From: Zantedeschia hybrid cultivar
Taxonomy: Eukaryota; Streptophyta; Magnoliopsida; Alismatales; Araceae
DNA length: 64,000 nucleotides
Direction of reading: 5' to 3'
NCBI GenBank assembly: GCA_030544215.1
Contig: JARZZO010000013.1
Location: 22,310,729 to 22,374,728, forward strand
In this document: positions 9,219 through 20,225 of the stretch, one piece after another
How positions within the stretch are numbered: position 1 is the stretch's first letter
Layout of the letters: every line of letters begins with the position of its first letter
Made by a program: the position numbers and the translations under genes
Notes under the pieces: generated by a model
What the model was told of the DNA's origin: nothing
Seen by the model: the letters and a program-made list of their open reading frames with translations, nothing else
Database searches by the model: none

Positions 9219-10831
9219 CTATAGCCAATCACCCATGTGTCTAAGTCCCATAGACTTAAGGTGACGTTCTAAATTATTTTGAGACAATGGTTTAGTCAAG
9301 GGATCTGCTACATTATCTTCAGATGAGGCTTTCTCAACTACTATATCTCCTCGGGCGATAATCTCACGAATCAGATGAAATCGTCTCAGAATGTGCTTTG
9401 ACTTCTGATGTGATCTTGGCTCCTTCGCTTGAGCTATAGCCCCATTGTTGTCACACAATAATGGAACATGATCTGAAATGCTTGGAACTACTCCAAGTGC
9501 AGAGATGAACTTCTTCATCCAAACCGCCTCCTTGGCCGCTTCAGCTGCAGCAATGTATTCTGCTTCGGTCATCGAATCTGCAGTTGTTTCCTGTTTGGAA
9601 CTTTTCCAACTTACTGCACCTCCATTTAACATGAACAGAAATCCAGACATGGATTTGCTATCATCCATATCCGACCGAAAACTAGAGTCAGTAAACCTTC
9701 GAAGTTCCAAGTCATTTCCTCTATAGACGAGAAATAGATCCTTAATCCTTCTTAAGCATCTAAGGATACATTTTACCGCCTTCCAGTGTTCTTCACCTGG
9801 ATCAGCCTGATATCTACTAGTGACACTTAGTGGGTGTGCCACATCAGGCCTAGTACATAGCATTGCATACATGATAGATCCTATTGCCAAGGCATAAGGA
9901 ACTCTATCCATGTATGCTTTCTCTTCAGATGTCTTGGGAGACATTCCTCTAGAGAGATAAATTCCATGCCTCATTGGAACGAGGCCTCTCTTGGAATTTT
10001 CCATGCCAAACCTTTTGACTATGGTATTTATGTACATAGATTGGGATAAGCCAAGCATCCTTTTGGACCTATCTCTATAGATCCTTATTCCCAGAATATA
10101 GGATGCTTCTCCCAAATCTTTCATGGAGAAGTTTTTGGATAACCAAGTCTTTACTGATGACAACATTTCTACATTATTCCCAATGAGTAGAATGTCATCA
10201 ACGTAATGTACCAAAAAGGTAACTGCACTCCCACTAGTCTTTTTGTATACACAATGTTCATCTTCATTCTTAATGAAGTCATAAGATTTGATTGCTTCAT
10301 CAAATCTTAAGTTCCAAGTTCGGGATGCCTGCTTTAATCCATAAATGGATCTTTGCAGCTTGCATACTTTGCTTGAATGCTCTTTGGAAGTGAATCCTTC
10401 AGGTTGTATCATATACACCTCTTCTTGAAGGTTCCCGTTAAGGAATGCTGTTTTCACATCCATTTGCCATATTTCATAATCATAGAATGCGGCGATAGCA
10501 AGAAGTATTCTGATTGACTTAATCATGGCAACTGGAGAAAAGGTTTCGTCATAGTCAATGCCTTGCCTTTGATGATATCCTTTTGCTACCAACCTTGCCT
10601 TGTATGTGTCAATCTGTGCATCTGTCCCGATCTTTCTTTTAAAGATCCATTTACTGCCAATAGGTACTATACCTTCTGGCAGATTAACCAAGTTCCAAAC
10701 TTGGTTGGCATACATGGACTGAATTTCAGAATTCATTGCCTCTTGCCATTTCTTTGATTCTTGACTATTCATGGCTTCTTGGTAGGTTTGAGGATCATCA
10801 TCCTCATTTAAGTTCACTTTTGGTTTGCCAT
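9219..10831 (-). pseudogene. C1 polyprotein, distal part: reverse transcriptase and RNase H
   Basis: Open frame from the A insertion point (10831) to the stop at 9219. It starts in the linker after integrase (NEDDDPQTYQEAMN) and carries the copia RT (WIFKRKIG, TFSPVAMIKSIRILLAIAA, QMDVKTAFLNG, catalytic YVDDILLIG around 10190-10215) and RNase H (FTDSSF, ADSMTEAEYIAAAEAAKEA, CDNNGAIAQA, KHILRRFHLIRE, ADPLTKPLS). This segment has no stop of its own. The gene is dead because of A and the stops upstream. An apparent 50-residue N-terminal extension above 10831 is antisense LTR of A and not part of the protein. Confidence 0.9.
10827..10831. repeat. TSD of A, left copy (GCCAT)
   Basis: Repeated at 20221-20225. 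Removing A rejoins the copia frame. Confidence 0.92.
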
Positions 10832-10912
10832 TGTAAGGACTGAGGTTTTCGGATTCGGTTTTCGGGGTCGGACCCTGTAGTCCTGGCCCTAGTGGGGTCT
10901 GGAACTCTGTGT

Positions 10913-11213
10913 TGTTTCGCGTCGAGCCCGCGAGACGCGGTTTAAACGGCGTCCACCATGGCAGACGCGTTTCAGGTTCTGCCACGTGGGTGCCACGTGG
11001 ACTGACTTTGGACCGCGAGCGTACGGCCCTGTCAGGTCGTCTGAACGGCGTCCGTGTGGGTCGACGCCTTTTAGACTGAGACTCTGGGTGTGTCAGAGTA
11101 CGGCCCTGACAAATTGTCTGAATGGCGTCTGTGAGGGTCGACGCGTTTCAGAATCTTGTCAGAGCAGCCGTCTTGTCACCTGATAGGCGTCCGTGCATGT
11201 CGACGCGTTTTAG
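10913..11213. repeat. Inverted-repeat unit array, cluster I (5 units), A 5' LTR
   Basis: Five units with arms GCGTC and GACGC and spacers gagcccgcga, caccatggca, cgtgtgggtc, tgtgagggtc and cgtgcatgtc, all 10 nt. Outer arms are TGAA/TAAA and TTTCA/TTTTA. Confidence 0.88.
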
Positions 11214-11744
11214 CCAGCCTCTGGTTAACCCCGCGAGCCCTCCTTCTTTCCCTCATTTTCTCCTTCTCCCTTTCTCTCTTTCCCTTCGGCGAACTCGGCG
11301 GCGATCCTCCTCCTCCCTCTTTTCCTCACACCATTTCGCCTCTCCACTCCATCCTCTACCTGGCTCCTACCCCTACCTCCTCCACTTCCACTGCGGCGTT
11401 CTACTCTCCGGACGGCGGCCGACGTCACGGTGGGGCTAGGACGACCTCGGCGGTACCGGCGGCGGCGTGGGGCGAGACAGGCGGACGGCTTGAAGCTCGG
11501 AGGCGTTCGAGGGTCCGGTAGGGTGACGTTCCCCATCGCACTGTGTTTAAAGATCACGTTTTCCTCAATATGCATGTGGTAGATCTTCGGTTTTGGGGGT
11601 TAGAATGAGCATGTTTAGGAATTCTATGGGGGTGTTTGCCTATGAATTGTCTTGCTCTTCGTTTCCCTCCAGTTTGAATGATTTTCGGGGTTATTTGGAA
11701 GTGGGAAGGGAGCCCTCGGGTTTAGGGCGTCCCTGGTTCCTGGA

Positions 11745-12111
11745 CTTGAAAGACGTCGTGCATGGACGACGCCTTTTTGAAGGGCGTCGGGCCATCACGA
11801 CGCCTTTTTAGCCAGGATTTGACTGACAGACAGTCTGCCCGGTTGGAATTTCTGTGGCTGAAAGACGTCATGGGTAAACGACGCGTTTTTGAACGGCGTC
11901 GGGCATCCATGACGCGTTTTAACCACAGAAATACCCTGGTTAAGGCCTTGGGAATTCCGGATTTTCGTGTTGAAAGACGTCTGGGGATATCGACGCCTTT
12001 TGAAAGGCGACCATGAGGGTCGACGCCTTTTAAGGCCAGATTCTGAAGACTGATTTATGTGAACCTGTACATGGAGCTTGAATGGCGTCGACCTCGGTCG
12101 ACGCGATTCAG
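11745..12111. repeat. Inverted-repeat unit array, cluster II (7 units), A 5' LTR
   Basis: Seven units. Left arms alternate between GACGTC and GGCGTC; right arms are GACGCC or GACGCG. Six have 10-nt spacers and intact arms; one (near 12005-12035) has a damaged left arm GGCGA. Pairs of units are fused through a shared TTTTTGAA arm. Confidence 0.85.
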
Positions 12112-13151
12112 GACAGAATCTCACTAATGCATGCCAGTAAAACGTGTTCACATTGCTAGATAGATAGTTTGCACATGTTTTAGCGCACCCGATAGAGACG
12201 GGTTCCTCACGATCGGATGGTTCTATATGTGTTGAGCGATCGCGGGATTTTCACGTGACCGGATCTCACTGTGTTGGGTTTTCAGTTACTGTGGACCTGG
12301 AGTGACATTGTAGCGCTTTATCACCCTGTGCTGGTGGGGGCGTGAGCACAGCGCCGGTGGGGGCGTGGGCGGGGTGACGCCTAGTGAGAGAGGGTCACCT
12401 GGTGAACCCCGGGGTCAGCTAGTACCGGTGTGGGAGTGGTACATTCGGAGAGTCACTCATGCTGAGGGAAGGGGTAGTCACCTGAGCCGGTTGGGCCGGA
12501 GTAGCGAGCGTGCTATCCGAGGGGCTACTCCTTGGTCTCAGCGGGTCGAGGTTTTTCCCACCGTTGTTTGTACGGTCGGCGAGTTCTATCGAGACGGCAG
12601 TTGTGGGTTTTCTAACGGTTGGCTTAGAATGTGCATGATTATTATATTTCGACCGCATGTGTTCTTACGTAGAGAATTAGATATCGTACCTGCCACTACA
12701 CTTGTTACTTTACTGTTAGCTGTACTTTACACTTGTGGGTGTGTGTGTGGGCAGTGGGGATCGAAGGATCCCTACTGAGTCTTGTCTTGAGACTCACCCC
12801 TGCGGTTTTCAGGTGAGGACTCCCAGCAGACTTAGAGCGGCGCGTGCGGCCGGGTGTAGTGTGTCTTCAGCGGTTGTTCCGGGGTATGCCCCGATGTAGT
12901 TGTTAATTATCTTTGGCCTGTATGTTTAATTATTTCCTTCTGTTGGAGAATGTAATTATTTGCTGTATCGAGTCGCATTGTAATAATTTTAATTCCTGCA
13001 CTTTTATTTCAATTCAATGCGATGTGAATGTTTAGCTTAGTTTATTATTTATTTCCCAGACTTACTAGATCCTGGTTTGGTCCCAAAATTAATGATTCGG
13101 TACCCATTTAGTAATCGGATCCCCGATTATAGGGTGGCGGGTCGTTACAGT

Positions 13152-13163
13152 TGGTATCAGAGC
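13152..13163 (+). other. Primer binding site of A (tRNA-iMet)
   Basis: TGGTATCAGAGC, an exact complement of the initiator tRNA-Met 3' end, two bases after the 5' LTR. Confidence 0.9.
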
Positions 13164-13305
13164 ATACGGTCTGGCAAATAAATAAATAACTAGGTTAAAT
13201 GTTGGAAATTCGGCAAATAAATACATTATCCCGTACAGGCACGGCGGTAGCATAGGTTTTAGGTCTCTAATTAGAACTTTTGATTTTGTAATTGTAGGCG
13301 AGTAG

Positions 13306-16300
13306 ATGGCTCCCAGGAAGAGGATGCCAGTTATTCGAGAGCGGGGAGATGTCCCCAGTGGGTCCGAGGCGGGGAGGCCGAGTGTTGAGCAGTTTATGGA
13401 GGCCATGATGGATACTATGGCTCGATATCAGACTCGAGATCCTAGCGAGGGTTCTAGTACTCGGGGAGGGACCACAGCTACACTCGAGAGGTTCTTGAAG
13501 CTGAGGCCACCCCACTTCACCGGTCGTCCCGACCCTGACGAGGCCATTCATTGGCTTAGAGAGATTGAGAAGACTTTTGATACTATGGACTGTGCAGCAG
13601 TAGAGAGGACCCCGCTGGCTACCTTCATGCTGAAGGATAGCGCCTATGACTGGTGGACCGCGCTGAAGAGTTTATCTTATGGGGACAAGGGTCTTAGGGA
13701 AATTTCTTGGGAGACCTTTGTCAAGGAGTTCAATACACAATATTTCCCTAGACATGTCCAGCGAGCCAAGGAGAGGGAGTTTATGGACCTGACGCAGGGG
13801 AGTATGACGGTACTTGAGTACGAGGCGAAGTTTGTTTCGCTGGGACGGTTCGTGCCTTTTATATCTGAGGACGAGGTGCGTCGCACGGAGAGGTTTGTGG
13901 ATGGGCTTAGGCTCAGTTTGAGGAACTTCGTGGCGTCCCATTGTTGTACAGACTTGGCGTCAGCAGTTAGGCGTGCAGCAGCTGTAGAAGCTCAGCAGAT
14001 CCAGTTGGCCCGGGAGAGGGGGCAGACTGTTCAGGGGCCAGCGCGAGGCAGGGGTAAGGCAGCGGCACCAGCTCCTTCTGATGGATCGGGATCGTCTTCT
14101 CTCGGCTCCCGATTCAGGAGATTCTTCAGGGGTGGTGGCAGCAGTAGTGGCAGCAGTGGCAGTAGCAGGCCCAGGCAGGGTCAGCAGAGTCAGTCTGCAT
14201 CCAGTGCACAGCAGGAGCCAGCTCAGAGGCTTCCGGCTGTTTGTCAGCAATGTGGTGGTGCTCATGGCGGGACTCAGTGTCCCACTCTTCCCAGGAGGTG
14301 TTTTTCTTGTGGCCAACAGGGCCACCTGGCAAGGCAGTGCCCGCAGGGGCATAGTCAGGGGCAGGGTCATGGCGATCAGAAGAAGCCGAGGACTCAGGGG
14401 AGAGTGCTGGCTATCACCAGGAGGGAGGCTCGCGCGTCCAACTTGGTGGAAGGTACACTCTCTGTCCTTGGGAACTCTGCGCATGTGTTGATCGATTCAG
14501 GTGCTTCGCATTCTTTTATTTCCGAGCAGTTCCTAGACATTCTTTCTGCACCTATTGTTGAGTTGTCTGATGGTCTGATGGTTGAAGTTCCTTCTGGAGA
14601 CTTCATGATATCTTATAATTGTTTGAGGAATGTTCCCTTGACCATTGAGGGTCATGTGCTACCTGCCCAGTTGGTTGTACTTGCTATCCGTGATTTTGAT
14701 ATCATCCTGGGCATGGATTGGTTGGAAGCCTTTTATGCGGAGGTGGACTGCCACAGGAAGAGGGTGCGCTTCTCTATTCCGGACATCCCGACCTTCTTCT
14801 TCCAAGGTATTAGGCTTTCTTCTCGAGGTATTCTCATTTCTGCCTTTAAGGCACGGAGGTTGCTTGCTGGTGGCTGCGAGGCTTTCTTAGCCTCTGTCGT
14901 TGTTTCTGATGTCTGTGCTAGTCCCAGTCCCTGGGAGGTGCCTGTTGTTTGTGAGTTCGTAGATGTATTTCCTGAGGAGCTGCCTGGCCTTCCTCCTCAG
15001 CGAGAGGTCGAGTTTACCATTGAGCTTGCACCAGGTACGGCGCCCTTGTCTAAGGCCCCGTATCGGATGGCGCCAGCCGAACTCGCTGAGTTAAAGGCGC
15101 AGTTGCAGGAGTTGCTGGATAAGGGTTTCATTCGTCCCAGTACATCTCCTTGGGGTGCTCCAGTTCTGTTTGTCAGGAAGAAGGATGGTTCCTTGAGACT
15201 GTGCATTGATTATAGACAGCTGAATCAGGTGACAATAAAGAATAAGTACCCGCTTCCTAGGATCGATGACTTGATGGATCAGTTGCAGACAGCGAGGGTG
15301 TTTTCCAAGATCGATCTAAGGTCTGGGTATTATCAGATGAGAATCAGGGATGTGGATGTTAGTAAGACAGCTTTCAGGACTCGGTATGGGCATTATGAGT
15401 TTTTGGTTATGCCCTTCGGCTTAACCAATGCTCCGGCGGCCTTTATGGACCTGATGAACCGAGTCTTCAGGACCTATCTGGACCAATTTGTGGTTGTGTT
15501 TGTTGATGACATTCTGATCTATTCTCCTTCTGAGGAAGAGCACGCCGCTCATCTTCGGGCAGTGTTGCAGGTTCTGAGAGAGCACCAACTTTACGCCAAG
15601 TTCAGCAAATGTGAATTTTAGCTAAACGAGGTGCAGTTCCTTGGGCACGTTATTTCTGGTGAAGGCATCGCTGTGGATCCAGCTAAGATAGAGGCAGTGA
15701 TGGACTGGAGCAGGCCGACTTCAGTGACTGAGATCAGGAGCTTTCTGGGGCTTGCCGGATATTACAGGCGGTTTGTTCAGGGATTTTCGTCGATAGCGGC
15801 CCCCTTGTCGAGGTTGACTCGAAAGGGAGTTCGTTTTGTGTGGACGGAGGATTGTGAGCAGAGTTTTATTGAGCAAAAAACTCGTCTCACGTCAGCCCCA
15901 GTGCTGGTGCTTCCATCTGGGTCAGGTGGATTTGTTGTTTACTCAGATGCGTCCCGTCGAGGTTTGGGAGCAGTCCTTATGCAGCATGGCAGGGTAGTTG
16001 CTTATGCTTCTCGGTAGCTGAAGAAGCATGAAGAGAACTATCCTACTCATGATTTGGAGCTTGCAGCTGTGGTGTTTGCACTGAAGATCTGGAGGCATTA
16101 CTTATACGGAGAAAAATTTCAAGTTTTTACAGATCACAAGAGCTTAAAATATGTGTTCACTCAGAGAGACCTGAATCTGAGGCAGCGGAGGTGGATGGAG
16201 TTTATTAAGGATTATGACTTTGACCTTTCTTATCATCCGGGCAAGGCGAATGTTGTGGCAGACGCTTTGAGTCGGAAGACGGTCATGTCATACCTCATGA

Positions 16301-17811
16301 TTCGGGAGTGGAAATTATTTGAGCAGGTGGTGGAATCCTCCTTTAGAGTTCCACGTGAAGAGGATAGAGCAGTGCTTGTCAGCCTGACTGTGAGACCGGC
16401 TGTGTACCATGCTGTGATTGAGGCTCAGAGGGCAGATGCTGAGTTACCGCAGATTCTCCAGAGGCCTGAGGTTGAGTTGTGGGATGATGGTACCGTCAGA
16501 TTTAGAGGCAGACTCTATGTCCCGACTGAGGAAGACGTGCGCAGATGTGTTCTTGATGAGGCGCACCGTTCAAGGTATGCTGTGCATCCCGGGACAACAA
16601 AGATGTACCACTGTTTGAGGAGGCACTTCTGGTGGCCCGGTATGAAAAGAGATGTGGCTGAGTATGTGGCTAGATGCATGACATGCCAGCAGGTTAAAGC
16701 CGAGCATCAGAGGCCAGGAGGGTTGCTACAGCCCTTGCCGATTCCTGAGTGGAAATGGGAGCATGTGACGATGGACTTTGTAATGGGTTTGCCTGCATCC
16801 CCTAGCAGAAGAGACGCTATCTGGGTTATCGTCGATCGGCTGACCAAGTCAGCACACTTCCTAGCCATTAGGAAGGACTGGTCGGTCGGCAAGCTGGCTA
16901 AGTTGTTCGTGGACCGGATTATATCTCTGCACGGGATACCCTTGTCCATTGTATCAGATCGAGATCCGAGGTTTACTTCCAGATTCTGGAAGAGCTTTCA
17001 ACAGGCGCTGGGCACTCAGTTGGCTTTCAGCTCAGCCTACCATCCAGAGACTGACGGGCAATCGGAGAGGACTATTCAGACCTTGGAGGATATGCTCAGG
17101 GCGTGTTGCCTAGACTGGGGAGGTTCGTGGGAACAACATTTGTCCACTGTGGAGTTTGCCTACAACAACAGCTATCATTCTAGCATCGGCATGGCGCCTT
17201 AGGAGGCTTTGTATGGGCGGCCGTGTCGATCTCCGGTATGTTGGTCCGAGATCGGTGAGAGGCAGATAGCAGGACCTGAGTTAGTGCAGCAGTGTGCTGA
17301 GATTGCCAGGACGGTTCGGCAGAGGTTGACCGCAGCTCAGAACAGACAGAAGAGTTATGCTGACATCCGACAGAGACCGCTTGAGTTTGAAGTTGGGGAC
17401 CACGTGTTTCTCCGAGTCTCACCCTCTAAGGGTGTGATGAGATTCGGGAAGCGAGGCAAGCTGAGCCCGCGATATATTGGACCCTTTCCCATTCTTGCTC
17501 GAATTGGGGAGACCGCGTATCAGCTGGCCTTGCCGCCCAGTCTTGCAGGAGTGCACGATGTGTTCCATGTGTCCTTGCTGAGGAAGTACGTTCAGGATCC
17601 GTCCCATGTGTTGGATTTTTCTGAGTTAGAGGTCGCTGAGGATTTGTCATTCCCAGAGTACCCGGTTCGTATTAAGGATCGCAGAGATCAGGTCTTGCGG
17701 AACAAGATTGTACCTTTGGTCAAGGTGATTTGGCAGTATCGCTCCGGAGGTGAGGCAACCTGGGAACGAGAGGATGAGATGCGGGAGCAATTTCCTTACC
17801 TTTTTTCGTAA
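13306..17811 (+). pseudogene. A gag-pol polyprotein with three premature TAG codons
   Basis: One frame of 1501 codons from MAPRKRMPVI. Gag core at about residues 62-200 and CCHC knuckle at 332-345 (CFSCGQQGHLARQC). Aspartic protease D397 in LIDSGASHSF. Reverse transcriptase with FVDD at 732-735. RNase H with D881 in YSDASRRGLG. Integrase zinc finger from H1087 and a D1157, D1218, E1254 triad (D-D-35-E). A chromodomain-like C-terminus (PLVKVIWQYRSGGEATWERE). Stops are TAG at 15619 (Trp in B), 16015 (Gln in B) and 17200 (Tyr in B). There is no frameshift. The encoded enzymes would copy and integrate the element in the nucleus; the chromodomain is thought to direct integration to heterochromatin. 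Confidence 0.93.
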
Positions 17812-17885
17812 GTCTCCCTGTGAACTTGTATCCCTATTGTGAACTTGTTATTTCTAGCAATCAATTTCGAGGACGAAATTCTTTT

Positions 17886-17898
17886 AAGGGGGGGAGAA
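17886..17898 (+). promoter_or_regulatory. Polypurine tract of A
   Basis: AAGGGGGGGAGAA directly before the 3' LTR, preceded by the GAGGACGAAATTCTTTT block also found in B, T and G3. Confidence 0.9.
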
Positions 17899-17979
17899 TG
17901 TAAGGACTGAGGTTTTCGGATTCGGTTTTCGGGGTCGGACCCTGTAGTCCTGGCCCTAGTGGGGTCTGGAACTCTGTGT

Positions 17980-18280
17980 TGTTTCGCGTCGAGCCCGCGA
18001 GACGCGGTTTAAACGGCGTCCACCATGGCAGACGCGTTTCAGGTTCTGCCACGTGGGTGCCACGTGGACTGACTTTGGACCGCGAGCGTACGGCCCTGTC
18101 AGGTCGTCTGAACGGCGTCCGTGTGGGTCGACGCCTTTTAGACTGAGACTCTGGGTGTGTCAGAGTACGGCCCTGACAAATTGTCTGAATGGCGTCTGTG
18201 AGGGTCGACGCGTTTCAGAATCTTGTCAGAGCAGCCGTCTTGTCACCTGATAGGCGTCCGTGCATGTCGACGCGTTTTAG
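17980..18280. repeat. Inverted-repeat unit array, cluster I (5 units), A 3' LTR
   Basis: Same five units as at 10913-11213 with identical arms and spacers. Confidence 0.85.
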
Positions 18281-18815
18281 CCAGCCTCTGGTTAACCCCG
18301 CGAGCCCTCCTTCTTTCCCTCATTTTCTCCTTCTCCCTTTCTCTCTTTCCCTCCGGCGAACTCGGCGGCGATCCTCCTCCTCCCTCTTTTCCTCACACCA
18401 TTTCGCCTCTCCCTCCACTCCATCCTCTACCTGGCTCCTACCCCTACCTCCTCCACTTCCACTGCGGTGTTCTACTCTCCGGACGGCGGCCGACGTCACG
18501 GTGGGGCTAGGACGACCTCGGCGGTACCGGCGGCGGCGTGGGGCGAGACAGGCGGACGGCTTGAAGCTCGGAGGCGTTCGAGGGTCCGGTAGGGTGACGT
18601 TTCCCATCGCACTGTGTTTAAAGATCACGTTTTCCTCAATATGCATGTGGTAGATCTTCGGTTTTGGGGGTTAGAATGAGCATGTTTAGGAATTCTATGG
18701 GGGTGTTTGCCTATGAATTGTCTTGCTCTTCGTTTCCCTCCAGTTTGAATGATTTTCGGGGTTATTTGGAAGTGGGAAGGGAGCCCTCGGGTTTAGGGCG
18801 TCCCTGGTTCCTGGG

Positions 18816-19182
18816 CTTGAAAGACGTCGTGCATGGACGACGCCTTTTTGAAGGGCGTCGGGCCATCACGACGCCTTTTTAGCCAGGATTTGACTGACAG
18901 ACAGTCTGCCCGGTTGGAATTTCTGTGGCTGAAAGACGTCATGGGTAAACGACGCGTTTTTGAACGGCGTCGGGCATCCATGACGCGTTTTAACCACAGA
19001 AATACCCTGGTTAAGGCCTTGGGAATTCCGGATTTTCGTGTTGAAAGACGTCTGGGGATATCGACGCCTTTTGAAAGGCGACCATGAGGGTCGACGCCTT
19101 TTAAGGCCAGATTCTGAAGACTGATTTATGTGAACCTGTACATGGAGCTTGAATGGCGTCGACCTCGGTCGACGCGATTCAG
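18816..19182. repeat. Inverted-repeat unit array, cluster II (7 units), A 3' LTR
   Basis: Same seven units as at 11745-12111. Confidence 0.85.
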
Positions 19183-20220
19183 GACAGAATCTCACTAATG
19201 CATGCCAGTAAAACGTGTTCACATTGCTAGATAGATAGTTTGCACATGTTTTAGCGCACCCGATAGAGACGGGTTCCTCACGATCGGATGGTTCTATATG
19301 TGTTGAGCGATCGCGGGATTTTCACGTGACCGGATCGCACTGTGTTGGGTTTTCAGTTACTGTGGACCTGGAGTGACATTGTAGCGCTTTATCACCCTGT
19401 GCTGGTGGGGGCGTGAGCACAGCGCCGGTGGGGGCGTGGGCGGGGTGACGCCTAGTGAGAGAGGGTCACCTGGTGAACCCCGGGGTCAGCTAGTACTGGT
19501 GTGGGAGTGGTACATTCGGAGAGTCACTCATGCTGAGGGAAGGGGTAGTCACCTGAGCCGGTTGGGCCGGAGTAGCGAGCGTGCTATCCGAGGGGCTACT
19601 CCTTGGTCTCAGCGGGTCGAGGTTTTTCCCACCGTTGTTTGTACGGTCGGCGAGTTCTATCGAGACGGCAGTTGTGGGTTTTCTAACGGTTGGCTTAGAA
19701 TGTGCATGATTATTGTATTTCGACCGCATGTATTCTCACGTAGAGAATTAGATATCGTACCTTCCACTACACTTGTTACTTTACTGTTAGCTGTACTTTA
19801 CACTTGTGGGTGTGTGTGTGGGCAGTGGGGATCGAAGGATCCCTACTGAGTCTTGTCTTGAGACTCACCCCTGCGGTTTTCAGGTGAGGACTCCCAGCAG
19901 ACTTAGAGCGGCGCGTGCGGCCGGGTGTAGTGTGTCTTCAGCGGTTGTTCCGGGGTATGCCCCGATGTAGTTGTTAATTATCTTTGGCCTGTATGTTTAA
20001 TTATTTCCTTCTGTTGGAGAATGTAATTATTTGCTGTATCGAGTCGCATTGTAATAATTTTAATTCCTGCACTTTTATTTCAATTCAATGCGATGTGAAT
20101 GTTTAGCTTAGTTTATTATTTATTTCCCAGACTTACTAGATCCTGGTTTGGTCCCAAAATTAATGATTCGGTACCCATTTAGTAATCGGATCCCCGATTA
20201 TAGGGTGGCGGGTCGTTACA

Positions 20221-20225
20221 GCCAT
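20221..20225. repeat. TSD of A, right copy (GCCAT)
   Basis: Identical to 10827-10831. Confidence 0.92.

Larger units (their letters stand above)
10832..13149 (+). repeat. 5' LTR of A (2318 bp)
   Basis: TGTAAGGACTGAGG...GGGTCGTTACA. Contains inverted-repeat clusters I and II with a pyrimidine-rich stretch and an ATG-rich region between them, then an AT-rich 3' part with a TTATTATATTT stretch at about 12640. Confidence 0.95.
10832..20220 (+). mobile_element. Element A: full-length Ty3/gypsy chromovirus (Tekay/Del-like), 9389 bp
   Basis: LTRs of 2318 and 2322 bp, initiator tRNA-Met primer site, one gag-pol frame with a C-terminal chromodomain, polypurine tract and a perfect 5-bp TSD (GCCAT). 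The LTRs differ at about a dozen positions plus one 4-base indel (about 0.5%), a very young insertion. It lies inside the copia polyprotein of C1 in the opposite orientation. Three in-frame TAG codons make it non-functional. The Tekay/Del assignment rests on long LTRs, a single frame and the type of chromodomain. Confidence 0.95.
17899..20220 (+). repeat. 3' LTR of A (2322 bp)
   Basis: Matches 10832-13149 apart from scattered substitutions and a 4-base insertion (CCCT) near 18410. Confidence 0.95.

Noticed and set aside
10832..10985. N-terminal extension (about 50 residues) of the copia RT/RNase H frame
   Set aside because: It is antisense LTR of element A read through the insertion junction at 10831, not part of the copia protein.
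10913..12111. Inverted-repeat units with variable spacers as a CRISPR array
   Set aside because: The repeats are 11-bp arms around 10-nt spacers inside eukaryotic LTRs, with no cas genes. The resemblance is superficial.
12365..12778. A 137-codon frame (starting MGGVTPSERG) open in all four A and B LTRs, with a related frame in the T and S1 LTRs
   Set aside because: Comparing A with B I see at least eight amino-acid replacements and no silent change, which is the opposite of purifying selection. The copies are too young for a random stop to be expected. Treated as noncoding LTR.
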